Assembly: GCA_014904985.1 (NCBI GenBank)
Contig: MU129252.1
Span: forward strand, 1 to 23,851
Origin: Hydnum rufescens UP504
Taxonomy: Eukaryota; Basidiomycota; Agaricomycetes; Cantharellales; Hydnaceae
Length of the DNA stretch: 23,851 nucleotides
Reading direction: 5' to 3'
The translations under genes and the position numbers were made by a program. The notes beneath the pieces are model-generated. The model was not told where the DNA came from and did not search any database. It was given only the letters and a program-made list of their open reading frames with translations. The stretch's first letter is position 1; every line of letters begins with the position of its first letter. Positions 10,687 to 19,454 of this stretch are shown in pieces.

Positions 10687-11155
10687 GGTGTTGCATTGTA
10701 GTCAACAAGGGTGGACCCCCCTTAGGAAGATCGGCTGGAAGGATTCGCTCGTGAAATGCAAGGTTGGAGATACGAGGCAGCGTTCAATCGGTATATCACA
10801 CTGCGATATGAGCGGACAGATGGGCTCTAAGATTTGGAGAGTGTGTGCCTTGGCCCTTGACAAATCTCGGTGCCTTCCCGGCATATTCCGCTGTCATCCT
10901 CACACACTGAACGTGTCAGTCACACGCTCTGTGACGAGGATTCACCATCCCGTAATGCAATGTAACATCTGTGGGCCAGAATAATCACGTAGCTATGGTT
11001 CTCTCGATGTCCCCTGCCAAAGAGACGATCTTGCCGCTCTCATCGGCCAATTCATCGTCCATGAAATCTTTCAGTCTGACCCATCCATTTGCGTTCCATT
11101 GGCCGATCACACGAGTTATTTTCGAAAGGTAATGGGAGCGATGGTACCACAATTT
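10687..11155 (-). promoter_or_regulatory. 5' flank of left NLR, shared with right arm
   Basis: Similarity to the other arm starts directly at the start codon (ttgcattgtagtcaacaag against the inverse of 16320-16340) and continues in patches. Promoter function is inferred from position only; no clear TATA box was found. On the minus strand 11010-11095 reads WVRLKDFMDDELADESGK, matching WVRLKDFIGGEFGLSDERGK in the right arm, so part of this flank is a decayed coding exon of an unidentified gene. Confidence 0.5.
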
Positions 11156-12147
11156 CTAGGACAATTTCCCATGAACGGGAGCGTGGGACAAGGAATCAAC
11201 ACAATACTTAGACCCCCTGGTGGATCTCTTTCGGGGGGTATTCGTCGCCTCTATGGACGACTGTTCAGGAACTAATGCCATCATCAAAAGTGATGGCCGG
11301 TGGATATCATCGGCTTCGCCTCCCATATGACTCTTGGCATCAGACGAGAGTCAAATGAAAGATGGTCTCTCCTCACGCGATCTATACGCGAGGGCGCCGT
11401 ATCAGTCGTCGCCGACGTATTGGGGACGGGGCATCAGGTTATGCCGACCATTGTATGTATGCGGGCTGGGAGTCGAACACTTTTCTGGGGGAGAAAGGAT
11501 CATCTAAATTGGTAACTCTTTGGGTCGCACGCACATGGATGGAGCGTGATTATCTTACACGACCCCACTGGATCGGCTTGGGACCCGAGACCTTGGAAGG
11601 TGCGGGGGGCATCGTGGCAAGGTGGCCTAGGGCAGTCAATTTGTAATGTGGGGTGGGGCTTGCATTGCCTTGCTTACAGTAATATTCTAACACTTTACGG
11701 CGGAGAAACCAAAGGTTGCCTAGCTATAGAGTGACTCCTTTGTGTTTTTCGTCAAGCAGCTCCGCACCGCTTCAGAACCACTGATGGCGCAGAGCTTCGG
11801 AATAAATTGCACACCCATAGAGCGGGAAGAGGCGTCGTTTCATGGTCGTCGTGCCCCGAGGATGTCGTTTCGAGCTGGGCTCCACGATGTGGTTGAGGGT
11901 GGCTCTAGCCCGACATTACGGACAGAATATGTCAAGTGACAGCGTTGGTGAGACGGAGTTAGCGTTACTTTGCGTAAATACAAAAGTACCGGTTACTGGG
12001 ATCCGTTGGTCGCAGAAGTGGTGAATCTTTGATAACGGGCACAGCCTCTACCGATGGTATTTGTGGTGGAGTATGTATCCGGATGTTATAAAGGGATGTA
12101 AACATCCTGGTCCTAACCGCCAAACCCCACATGCTTCAAAACCCTAA
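11156..12147. other. About 1 kb segment present only in the left arm
   Basis: Both arms share GATGGTACCACA. In the right arm this continues at once into CGCACTGAACAATC. In the left arm about 1 kb intervenes before CGCACTGAACCACG near 12152. This is either an insertion in the left arm or a deletion in the right. I recognise no protein domain, no terminal repeats and no clear target duplication. ORFs inside (for example 11300-11515, 11362-11646, 11742-11939) have no recognisable features. CpG content is normal. Confidence 0.5.
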
Positions 12148-12860
12148 CAGCACGCACTGAACCACGTTTCTCTTCACTTTCATGGCCACACTTGCGCTTT
12201 CTGTTCCTCTCGCCCGCATCACCTCTGCGAAGACAACAATGACAATCAAAGGACAACGGCGCTCCACTGCTCCTAAACACCGGCGAGGTGGGCCACTTCA
12301 CTGTTTCAGACAGCAAGCCACTCGCTAGAAGCTAATGTGCATCCATATAGCGTCGGACGTGTCTCTGTCCCCCACCTATCCTATATTCTCACAGCCGGAA
12401 CATACAACACGGCCACGAACACCTTCGCCGACGCGTACTCCCACTTTGCCACTCGCCGTCCTCGCGTCTGTTCCGGTTACCACTGCAACACTGACGGATG
12501 CCCCTGACGATCGGTCTCGATCCGAAGTACCTCTGGGGGGCCAGCCACAACGGCGAAAACGGTGGGGTCTGTCATCGTGGAGGCTATTGCCCGAGAAGCT
12601 GCTGTATTTCGATCCGTCCAAAGACCCTAGGTATGTGTTCCTTGTCTGGAATGTCTAAGTTCACTGACCCAATGGGAATGGTCCATCCAGGCTGTTGGCG
12701 CTTTGAACCAGGGTGTCAAGGATCGATGCTTCTGATTCGTTTCTGTTATTCTTGCATTATTCCACACCTACATATACCCATCCTGTATCTCCTCCAATAC
12801 TCTCCCTGTGAATAATAGTAATCCCCTTGTCAGCCAAGCGTTTGCTGATTAGGGGATTGC
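12148..12860 (+). pseudogene. Decayed gene upstream of the PUP1-like pseudogene, possibly SpoVS/Alba-like
   Basis: The segment is conserved, inverted, at 15850-15290. One frame gives KTVGSVIVEAIAREAAVF and, after a 60-base GT-AG intron (12631-12690, GTATGT...CCATCCAG), AVGALNQGVKD, with GIARG further on after a possible second intron. That series resembles the SpoVS branch of the Alba fold (a VGAGALNQAVKAIAIARG-type motif). The frame has stops (TAG just before the donor, TGA after KDRCF), and the other frames are about equally conserved. The identity is therefore weak. It could equally be an unrelated decayed gene. Confidence 0.28.
12820..12858. repeat. Imperfect hairpin, 15-bp arms
   Basis: AATCCCCTTGTCAGC (12820-12834) and GCTGATTAGGGGATT (12844-12858) pair at 13 of 15 positions around a 9-base loop. 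It lies in a region that is poorly conserved in the other arm. No function is assigned. Confidence 0.6.
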
Positions 12861-12975
12861 ACGTGGCCTCGGTACATTCCGAGTACGCGTCCATTCACCA
12901 CCTCCGGTGAAGCGCCTATAGCGGGTCGCCTTATACTCACCAAATTAGTCATTCGTGCTGCATTCGATCTCACAG

Positions 12976-13894
12976 GAACTCATTTCTCCAGAATAAGGGC
13001 GTGCCATTCCTAAGGGTCACGAGCACGTGAACCACCATCTTCGGCTGTTTGTTCAAAGACGGTACTGTTGCTGGGCGCCGATACGCGAGTCACGAGGGGC
13101 CCGGATAAGAACTGCGAAAAGGCAAGTGCTCAAGTCGGACATACTACTTGGACAATAATCACTATTTCTCCCTCTTTCCGTGGATTCGTTTATTCAGATT
13201 TACTATATCGCTGAAAGTATCCGATGTTGCAGGGCTAGCACAGCCGCTGATACGGAATTTCCAACAGCACTTATCTCTAATATGGAACTGCGTGCAGGCG
13301 CAAGTCACGCATCGTAACGACCATGACAATGCTGAGGCAATATTTTTCCGGGTTCATCACCTTCCCTAATATAGCTGCTCACCTGTTTCTTGTCCGGCGC
13401 TCAGGACATGCTGACCAGTTGTTTACCGCCATTGTTTTTTTTCTGACATCAGGGCGCCATTGGGGCCGCTCTAGTCCTCGACGGGGTTGAATCGACAGGC
13501 GCACATCCGCTCAGCATAGCACCTCGCATGAGCAGAGATAAAATGTTACGTGTCACAATGGGATCTGGAAGTGTTGCTCCCATAGCCGTATTCGAAAGTT
13601 TATAGCAGAGATACCTCGAGGTGAGGTGAGTTCCTTAATCTCCTATCTACCCACCCTGCGCATAGAGCACCTTACGTATATACGTAATCTTGGCTTTCTA
13701 GGTGGAAAGCGTGATAAATCTCCTGATTGCGGCCATTTTCGCCGGTGTCTTCAGCGATCTCGGCTTCTGGCTCGAACGTAGGCGTGTGCGCTATCACTGC
13801 GGAGGGTACGACCACGTTGCGAAGTTATGTGACGCCCAACGAGCGGGGTGCCGAGGAGAAGCGGTACAAATTCTGGCTGAGGACGACGGCCTAG
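12976..13894 (+). pseudogene. PUP1: Proteasome 20S subunit beta-2 pseudogene (left copy)
   Basis: Exon by exon this reads as the beta-2 (PUP1/PSMB7) catalytic subunit, which has trypsin-like activity in the 20S core. 12976-13121: NSFLQNKGVPFLRVTST, stop, TTIFGCLFKDG, then LGADTR-like and DKNCEK in shifted frame. 13198-13340: IYYIAES, TAADTEF, ALIS, then MTMLRQY after a shift. 13453-13620: [18 protein letters not shown] through MGSGS to AVFES. 13702-13894: IFAGVFSDLG, a 1-base insertion near 13764, then YVTPNERGAEEKRYKF. Introns are 13122-13197 (GC-AG), one ending at 13452 and 13621-13701. TGA at 13028-13030 replaces the Gly before catalytic Thr1, and TAG at 13603-13605 is a second stop. Retained introns argue for a DNA-level duplicate and against retroposition. 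Confidence 0.85.
13672..13687. repeat. Perfect 16-bp palindrome within the last PUP1-like intron
   Basis: TTACGTATATACGTAA is self-complementary. The inverted arm carries nearly the same sequence (near 14279-14292), which makes it look like a direct repeat of TATATACGTAA. No function is assigned. Confidence 0.6.
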
Positions 13895-14234
13895 ACCATG
13901 GAAAGTGCGTGCAAGTTCATCTGGTAAAGTTGAGTGATGTGGCCTCCCAACCTTCTCGACTGCAACACAATTGCACAAAGTATCTCACCGGTCACGCGCT
14001 AGGATGTGTCTCGCGAGTTCACAACGCGCTGCCGTATCGTGTGCCAAACATCTCCCTCCAATTTCAACACCTAGGTCACTATGACGGTTCATCCCGTGGC
14101 TGAACAATGCGGGGATCATGCTCTCCCTTCACAGGCTCTACCATTTTTTTCGGGCCCAGTTACACTGTCGTAATGTCTGAATGATCTGTACAGCCGACAT
14201 GATAATGACTTTTTAATCTCCGAGAACTTCATAG
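13895..14234. other. Centre of the inverted duplication (unique spacer)
   Basis: Similarity between the arms fades just inside the last exon of the proteasome pseudogene: the right arm ends soon after the GGAAAGCGCGATAAATC equivalent. The spacer between is therefore a few hundred bases long. I see no gene in it. It follows the TAG of the left proteasome copy. Confidence 0.55.
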
Positions 14235-14239
14235 GAGGG

Positions 14240-15091
14240 GGATTTATCGCGCTTTCCCGTTAGATCAGCACGATTAGGTATATACGTAAGATATTCTACG
14301 CGCAGGACGCGTAGATGTGAGACTGAGGAACTGACGTGGAGGTCTCCCTGCTATCGAGTATCGACTTTCAAAGACGGCCATGGCAGCAAGGCTTCCAGAT
14401 CCCATTGTGCCACATAACAATTCATCTCTGCTCCCGTGAGGTGAAGAGATGTGCGCGTGTCGATTCGGCTCCGCAAGGACTAGAGCTGCACCAATGGCGC
14501 CCTGATGTCTGGAAAAAAGGCAACGGCACTAAACAACCGGTCAGCATGTCCTGAGCGCCACACAAGAAACAAGTGTATAGTCATATTAAGGAAGGTGACG
14601 AACCGGAAGGGATATTGCCTCAGCATCGTCGTGCCCATTACGACGCGCGACTTGGGCCAGCATGCGGTTCCATATTGGAGGAAATGAGTGTTGCTGTGAA
14701 TTCCGTGTCGGCAGCTGTGCCAGCCGCACAACATGGAATATTTTCAGTGACAGAAGAGATCCAAATAACCGAATTTATGGAAGGAGGCGAAATAGTCAAA
14801 GTTCAACGTGGTAGTACGCCAAACTTGGGCACTTGCCTTTTCGCAGTTCTCATCTGGAACGATGGGCCCTTCTGTAGCTAGCATACCAGCGACAAGCACA
14901 ATGTCATCTTTGAACAAGCAGCCGACGAAGGTGGTTAGTCTTTAGGAATGGCACGCTCTTGCTCTGGAGAGATGAATTCCTGTAAAATTGAAGACAACGT
15001 GAATAATAGATTTAGTGCCAGTATTATGAACTAACTTGCTCCATAGTTCACTGGACGTGGTTGGAAAAGTGAAAGCCCGCTTTGTTGTCAT
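14240..15091 (-). pseudogene. PUP1: Proteasome 20S subunit beta-2 pseudogene (right copy, 3'-truncated)
   Basis: A start at 15089-15091 gives MTTKR, then a 1-base loss, then GFHFSNHVQ, and a GT-AG intron to NSSLQ at 14979. Exon 2 (14979-14837) has GCLFKD and, after shifts, ATEGPIVPDENCEK, followed by the same GC donor (GCAAGT) as the left copy. Exon 3 (from 14760) has ISSVTENIPCCAAGTAADTE and LISSNM, then SRVVMGTTMLRQYPFRF after a shift. Exon 4 (from 14501) is open: [13 protein letters not shown], then GTMGSGSLAAMAVFESRY. The C-terminal exon is missing. Here the catalytic Thr region is scrambled (a stop near the pro-peptide), whereas CCAAGTAADTE is better kept than in the left copy. It is non-functional; the organism must keep an intact gene elsewhere. 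Confidence 0.84.
14296..14314. repeat. Short GC hairpin
   Basis: CTACGCG (14296-14302) and CGCGTAG (14308-14314) are a perfect 7-base inverted pair around CAGGA. It lies in the intron remnant of the right proteasome pseudogene, and the left arm does not preserve it. Confidence 0.5.
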
Positions 15092-15289
15092 CCTTATAAA
15101 GCTTAACGACGCATACTTGGAATGTACCGAGGCCACATGCAATCCCCCCAAATCTCGACTGGCACAGGATTACCATTCACAGAGCAAGTATTGGGGGAGG
15201 TACAAAGTTAGGTATGTGTGGGTGCAGAATAATACAAGGGTAACTAGCAGAAACAAATCAAAATCATCCGTCTTCCGCACGATGGTTCA

Positions 15290-15850
15290 GAGTGTCAACA
15301 GCCTGCATGGATTATTCCCATTTGGTTAGTGAACGCTGACGTCCCAGACAAGGAACACACACCTAGGGTCTTTGGACGGATAGAAATGCAACAGCTTCTC
15401 GGGCAATAACCTCCACGATGGCAGACCCCATCGTTTTCACCGTTGTGGCTGGCTACCTTCCGAAGGTACCTCGGATCGAGAAGGATCATCAGGGGCGTCT
15501 ATCAGTGCCGGGGTGGGCATCGGAACAGACGCGAGGACGTCGGGTGATAAAGTCAGAATACGCGTCGGCGAACGTGTTTGTGGTCGTGTTGTATGTTCCG
15601 GCTGTGAGAATATAGGACGGCTGGCGGACAGAGACACGTCTGACGCTATATGGATGTGCATTAGCTTCTGCGGGAGGATGGCTGTCCGCGACAGTGAACT
15701 GGCACACCTCGTCTGTGTTTAGAAGCAGTGGAGCGCCGTTGTCCTTTGATTGTCATTGTTGTCTTTGCAAAGGTGATGCGGGCGAGAGGAACAGAGAGTG
15801 CGAGTGCAGCCATGAAGAAAGAGAGAAATGATTGTTCAGTGCGTGTGGTA
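15290..15850 (-). pseudogene. Decayed gene, right-arm counterpart of 12148-12810
   Basis: Read on the minus strand it aligns with 12148-12810 (for example the TCTCACAGCCGGAACATACA words and a GCCCGAGAAGCTG block). The frame that might resemble SpoVS/Alba reads KTMGSAIVEVIAREAVAF here, then AVDTLNH after the intron. This is more degraded than the left copy and gives little help in deciding whether the gene ever coded in that frame. Confidence 0.3.
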
Positions 15851-16006
15851 CCATCTCAAGCTGAAAAGAAATCGTGCGAGAGGAGAAGGGAACGCGAATG
15901 GGTCAGACTAAAAGATTTCATAGGTGGTGAATTCGGATTGAGTGATGAGCGTGGCAAGATCGTCTCTTTGGTGCCGACCGAACAGAGGGTGCTGAGGACA
16001 CCGTAG
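15728..16006 (+). CDS. Hypothetical small basic ORF, possible exon remnant
   Basis: The open frame of 92 codons is rich in Lys/Arg/Glu in its middle (KKSCERRRERE) and then reads WVRLKDFIGGEFGLSDERGK. The inverse arm keeps WVRLKDFMDDELADESGK at about 11090-11010 in the same relation to the NLR, so this short block is the best-preserved piece. The first half overlaps, antisense, the decayed gene at 15290-15850. I do not recognise the family. It may be the 3' exon of a former gene just upstream of the NLR. Confidence 0.3.
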   Translation: MERRCPLIVIVVFAKVMRARGTESASAAMKKERNDCSVRVVPSQAEKKSCERRREREWVRLKDFIGGEFGLSDERGKIVSLVPTEQRVLRTP

Positions 16007-16343
16007 CTGCACGGCCACATTATTGGCAAAACATCCCGTGGTGGTGACATTGCGGGATAATGAAAGGGTCGTCGCAGCGCATATAGAAATTCAGATACGT
16101 CCAGTGTTGAAGCGCAGGGACATGAGCAATGGAGGAATATGCCGGTGCGGTGCCGAGATTCGCGTATCACGGATTCAAACCATCTCGCCCCAAATCCCCC
16201 TGTCCGTGCAGAAGATTACAGTGCACGGGTGATATCTCCCAATTGAACGATACCGCCCTTGCATATTCGCCCTGAGTGAATCCTTCCAACTGATACGGAT
16301 CTTGCCAAGGGAGGGGCGCACTTGTTGATTACAATGCAACACT
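16007..16343 (+). promoter_or_regulatory. 5' flank of right NLR
   Basis: This is the counterpart of 10687-11000. Patches of similarity run up to the former start codon. No TATA box or other motif stands out. Any promoter role is inferred from position. Confidence 0.35.
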
Positions 16344-16563
16344 CTGTCTCTATCAGTGAGCTACCTTCCAATCTTTCCGCCCTGTCCGTCTCTTCACTCG
16401 TACTTCTCATCAGTCACTGGTTCTGGGGGTCATGGCGTAGACGGCGGTACTGGTGGTCGTGCAGGGGATGTCCATCTCCATGACGGTAATAGTCAATCCC
16501 TCGCGCGGATATTAGGAATCCTTGCCCGTAATTAATGTTCTTCCAGATAGGACTTCTCTTTTG

Positions 16564-18229
16564 ATGTCTCTTCCTCGCGCTCTGTATGCGGCCCACGATT
16601 CTGTCCGCGAGAACGCTCCATCATCATGTCTCGAGGGCACCCGTGTTGCTGTATTGGAGGAAATTCTGACATGGTTGGAGAGCGCAAACGGCGAAAGGCC
16701 TCCTGTATACTGGCTCAACGGACTTGCTGGAATCGGGAAATCGACCATCGCGAAAACCGTGGCAGACCAAGCGCAAGAGAAAGGCATGCTAGGCGCCACT
16801 TTCTTCTTTTCTCGGAGCGACAAACCTTTGCGGGATCCGGGCCTCGTACTACCGACCCTCGCTTTCCAACTCGCCCATTCGGACAATACGTTCATGGAGG
16901 CCATCGTGGATACCCTAAAGCAAGATCCGGGAGTCGGGCAAAGGGGACTGTTGTCTCAGCTTCAGGGATTAATCCTGACCCCCCTACTCACTATCAATCC
17001 CCATCGGAGGCCAATACTTCTCATCCTTGATGCCCTCGACGAGTGCGAGGAAAAGGGTGCGGCTGAAATTTTGCATCTTATGTTTGCACACCTCGCCCGA
17101 ATACCCTTCCTACGCGTCTTAATCACAAGCCGTCCACAACCTCACATATCCTCCATATTCAACAAAGTTCCGAACCTGGCGAAGACGGTTCTTCACGATA
17201 TCGAAGCATCGGTCGTTGAGCAAGACATCCGCCTTTACATCTCCACCGAATTGGCCAAAATTCCAAAGAAACTTGATCTTGCGATGCCTACTGATTGGGT
17301 GACGGAGGCGGAGAAGAACTTCCTGGTAAAGAAGTCCGGGAAGTTATTCATCTACGCCGCAACGGCGATCCGCTTCATCGGGGACGATCGTGTGCAAGAT
17401 CCTCAAACGCATCTAGCGCTTATACTTAATACGCAGTCCCTCCGAGAAGCCGGAGCGACACCGTATGCGCAGCTAGACAAGCTCTACATGGAGGTGCTTC
17501 GTAACTCGCTTTCTTCATCGAACCATCGCGAGATTCTGAGGCGGTTTCAAATTGTCGTGGGAAGCATCGTGCTGCTGCGCGAACCCCTCCCGCTGCGTTC
17601 GTTGGCTGAGTTTGTTCAGTACGAAACGCGCGTCGTGGAGACTAGTTTACGTCATCTTCACTCAGTCATCGTCCCCCCTTCTAATACTCATGAGGCCCCT
17701 CGTATCTACCACCCTTCCTTTCTCGAGTTTATTACCGATCCTTCGCGATGTCCCATGTCAGAGTTCGTGATTGTTGCCGTGCCAGAGCAGGAGCTGCGAC
17801 ACGCTATCCGATGCTTCGAACTCATGGCAACACATCTAAGGCGGGACGTCGCTGGGATCTCGGATCCGTCCCTACTGAACAGTGAAGTGGATGGCTTTGA
17901 GGAGAAAGTGAGAGAGGCGCTGGCACCGGAGGCTCAGTATGCATGCCGGTACTGGGCGTCCCATCTATCGTCTGTGGAGTTTGGGGAGAGGAGAGTGGTG
18001 GAGGCACTGGAGGCATTCTCGATGCGGTCAATTTTATGGTGGTTTGAAGCAATGAGTCTCCTTGGGAGTATCTCGAATGCTGTAATGTTGATTGAAGAGG
18101 CACACCACTGGGCAGTATGTGTATTCCTATTTATCCTCAGGGCAGTGACTGAGTGCAGAATGATTGTAATGATAGAAAGTTTCAAGAAGCAAGCCAACTG
18201 TTGTGAGAATTCTGTCTGATTCTCATTGA
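16564..18229 (+). CDS. Intact NACHT ORF, possible truncated NLR product
   Basis: Starting at ATG 16564 (MSLPRALYAAHD), exon 1 to 18114 gives 517 residues. Splicing 18115-18175 adds 17 more before the TGA (534 in all); unspliced, the frame stops at 18219 (551). NACHT motifs are complete: GLAGIGKST (Walker A, Lys59), LILDALDEC (Walker B, Asp156, Asp159, Glu160) and LITSRPQP (sensor Arg190), then the helical winged-helix-like part ending EEAHHWA. Unlike the left copy, nothing breaks it over 1.5 kb. It would be an ATPase switch without its WD40 sensor, which could act dominantly on other NLRs or be inert. There is no evidence of expression, and the upstream N-terminus is lost. Confidence 0.6.
18115..18175 (+). 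other. Intron of right NLR (61 bp, phase 0)
   Basis: The donor GTATGTG follows HHWA and the acceptor GATAG precedes AAAGTTTCAAG. Splicing gives KVSRSKPTVVRILSDSH, matching the left copy's ISKSKEIVVTILSDSR. The conserved position and the matching protein on both sides support it. Confidence 0.72.
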
Positions 18230-18390
18230 TTCATTCTTGCATATGGGGAAGTGATAAGAGAAAGTGCACTGCATGTGTATCATTCTGCACTGCCTTTCAC
18301 ACCACATGGCACTGCACTGTACAAGACATATAGTGGAGAGGGTGTGGATTCTATTGAGGTTCTCCAGGGTGTGGAGCCTGAATGGCAGCA

Positions 18391-18671
18391 GAGCTTGGGT
18401 ACTTTATGTGGCCATTCTGCTTCTGTCATGACTGCTGCATTTTCACCTGATGGATTGCAGTTGGCATCAGGCTCCCAGGATGGTACTGTCCGATTGTGGG
18501 ATCCCATATCCTGCACATCTATTGCAACACTAGAGGGCCATTATGGTTCAGTTGTGGCCATTGCATTTTCACCTGATGGATCTTGCCTGGCATCAGGCTC
18601 CAGAGACCATAGCATCCAATTGTGGGATCCCATATCTGGTACATCCATTGCAACACTGGAGGGCCACTCTG
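18391..18671 (+). repeat. WD40 blades of right NLR, part before the LTR
   Basis: Two full blades and the start of a third follow the HVYHSALPFTP linker: LASGSQDGTVRLWDP, then LASGSRDHSIQLWDP and LEGHS, where the LTR interrupts. CpG is nearly absent (one at 18488, in CGA of VRLWDP). Confidence 0.92.
18667..18671. repeat. Left target-site duplication of solo LTR 2
   Basis: CTCTG precedes TGTCAGG at 18672 and recurs after CCTGACA at 19519-19523. Confidence 0.9.
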
Positions 18672-18747
18672 TGTCAGGATCAAATTGACATTTGCTTCCG
18701 CCTAAGGACTTACCCGTCAGAGTATTATTCTTCATCGACTCTATCAT

Positions 18748-19125
18748 ATGGCGCCTACTTCCTCAAATGCTCTTGTCTCCTCTCTCCCTCCATTCACTAC
18801 GGGGGTTATTGTCATCCTTGCCATTATTGGCATTTCTCTTATTATTATTGCCCTTGTTCTATCAGGCCTCAGCCAGCGGGCTATGGGCTGGGTAGCCAAC
18901 CAGTGGCAGCATTGGCGCCCTTGTCAGCACCTGTTGTTCCCTCGCTCCCCATGTGAGTCCATGGAGTTGCCAATCCAGACTCCCCCTCCTCCTCCTCTAC
19001 CCCCAGTCCCTGCATCCACATCACCTGTCCCAATCCGTACTCCATCCATGTCATTACGGTCATTTGACACTTTGGACACCTTTGGAGTACCCAGGCGTAC
19101 ACTGCCTTGGAAGTACATACGCTAA
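18748..19125 (+). CDS. LTR-borne ORF, single-pass membrane protein with Pro-rich tail
   Basis: The ORF has 125 codons starting MAPTSSNALVSSLPPF, followed by a hydrophobic segment of about 23 residues (roughly 19-41, GVIVILAIIGISLIII...), then RAMGWVANQWQHW and a proline-rich part with PPPPPLPP, ending WKYIR. It occupies the U3-like half of the solo LTR. The older LTR has the same ORF with one stop and one shift. Retrotransposon genes normally lie between LTRs, so a coding U3 would be unusual. Chance openness is also possible. No homology is recognised, and there is no evidence of expression. Confidence 0.4.
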   Translation: MAPTSSNALVSSLPPFTTGVIVILAIIGISLIIIALVLSGLSQRAMGWVANQWQHWRPCQHLLFPRSPCESMELPIQTPPPPPLPPVPASTSPVPIRTPSMSLRSFDTLDTFGVPRRTLPWKYIR

Positions 19126-19330
19126 GGGAGATACATATAGAAGTTGGGGCATAGCCATGTGGAGCTGCGCACAGGATTCGTAACACGGCTGCATCAGCTT
19201 AGTGAGGCTTAGTGATGGTGGCTGTGGAGGCTGACTGATGGGCTGTGGAGCCAGCATTCTAGGAGGATCCGGAAGGTTATGGAAGACGGCGGAAGGCTCT
19301 GGAAGGTTGGAGGCTGTGTGCAGGAAATAG

Positions 19331-19339
19331 TATTTATAG
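19331..19339 (+). promoter_or_regulatory. TATA-like box of solo LTR 2
   Basis: TATTTATAG stands about 43 bases before the first copy of the internal direct repeat, in the position expected for a U3 promoter. The older LTR lacks this segment. Transcription from here would run on the plus strand into the WD40 array. Confidence 0.4.
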
Positions 19340-19373
19340 CCCTTCACAGTTGGGGGATCACCAGTTTTGATCT

Positions 19374-19454
19374 CTCAGGATTCCCACTGCGATAGGTGCG
19401 AGACTTGTGTGTCCCTTGTTGTGTGGTGTATACTCAGGATTCCCACTGCGATAG
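19374..19454 (+). repeat. 22-bp direct repeat inside solo LTR 2
   Basis: Two perfect copies (19374-19395 and 19433-19454) begin CTCAGGATTCCCAC and end GATAG, with starts 59 bases apart. The older LTR keeps both copies (1811-1832 and 1750-1771 on the minus strand) with the CpG changed to TG in one and CA in the other. Confidence 0.85.

Larger units (their letters stand above)
6400..13735 (+). repeat. Left arm of large inverted duplication
   Basis: Read outward from the centre, this arm aligns with 21255-14235 in inverted orientation. Landmarks in order: the PUP1-like pseudogene (12976-13735 against 14979-14235), the decayed gene (12148-12810 against 15850-15290), the WVRLKDF block (11010-11095 against 15975-15895), the NLR start (10684-10686 ATG against 16344-16346 CTG), NACHT, a 61/62-base intron, the WD40 array, the C-terminal tail and the phrase ctggtctccatagagtt just after it. 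Two size differences stand out: about 1 kb extra here at 11156-12147, and the solo LTR only in the other arm. Similarity by eye is high in NACHT and lower in the flanks. Confidence 0.85.

Noticed and set aside
13702..14103. Retroviral-type CCHC zinc knuckle (HCGGYDHVAKLC) in a 133-codon ORF
   Set aside because: It is an out-of-frame reading. Allowing for a 1-base insertion near 13764, the other frame reads YVTPNERGAEEKRYKF, the C-terminus of proteasome beta-2. The first Cys of a knuckle is also missing.
13677..14289. Direct repeat TATATACGTAA flanking a 600-base segment, as an insertion footprint
   Set aside because: The two copies are the same palindrome-containing intron segment in the two inverted arms.
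18543..18956. 137-codon ORF running from the WD40 array into the LTR
   Set aside because: It crosses the LTR insertion point in a frame that is wrong for both the WD40 protein and the LTR ORF.
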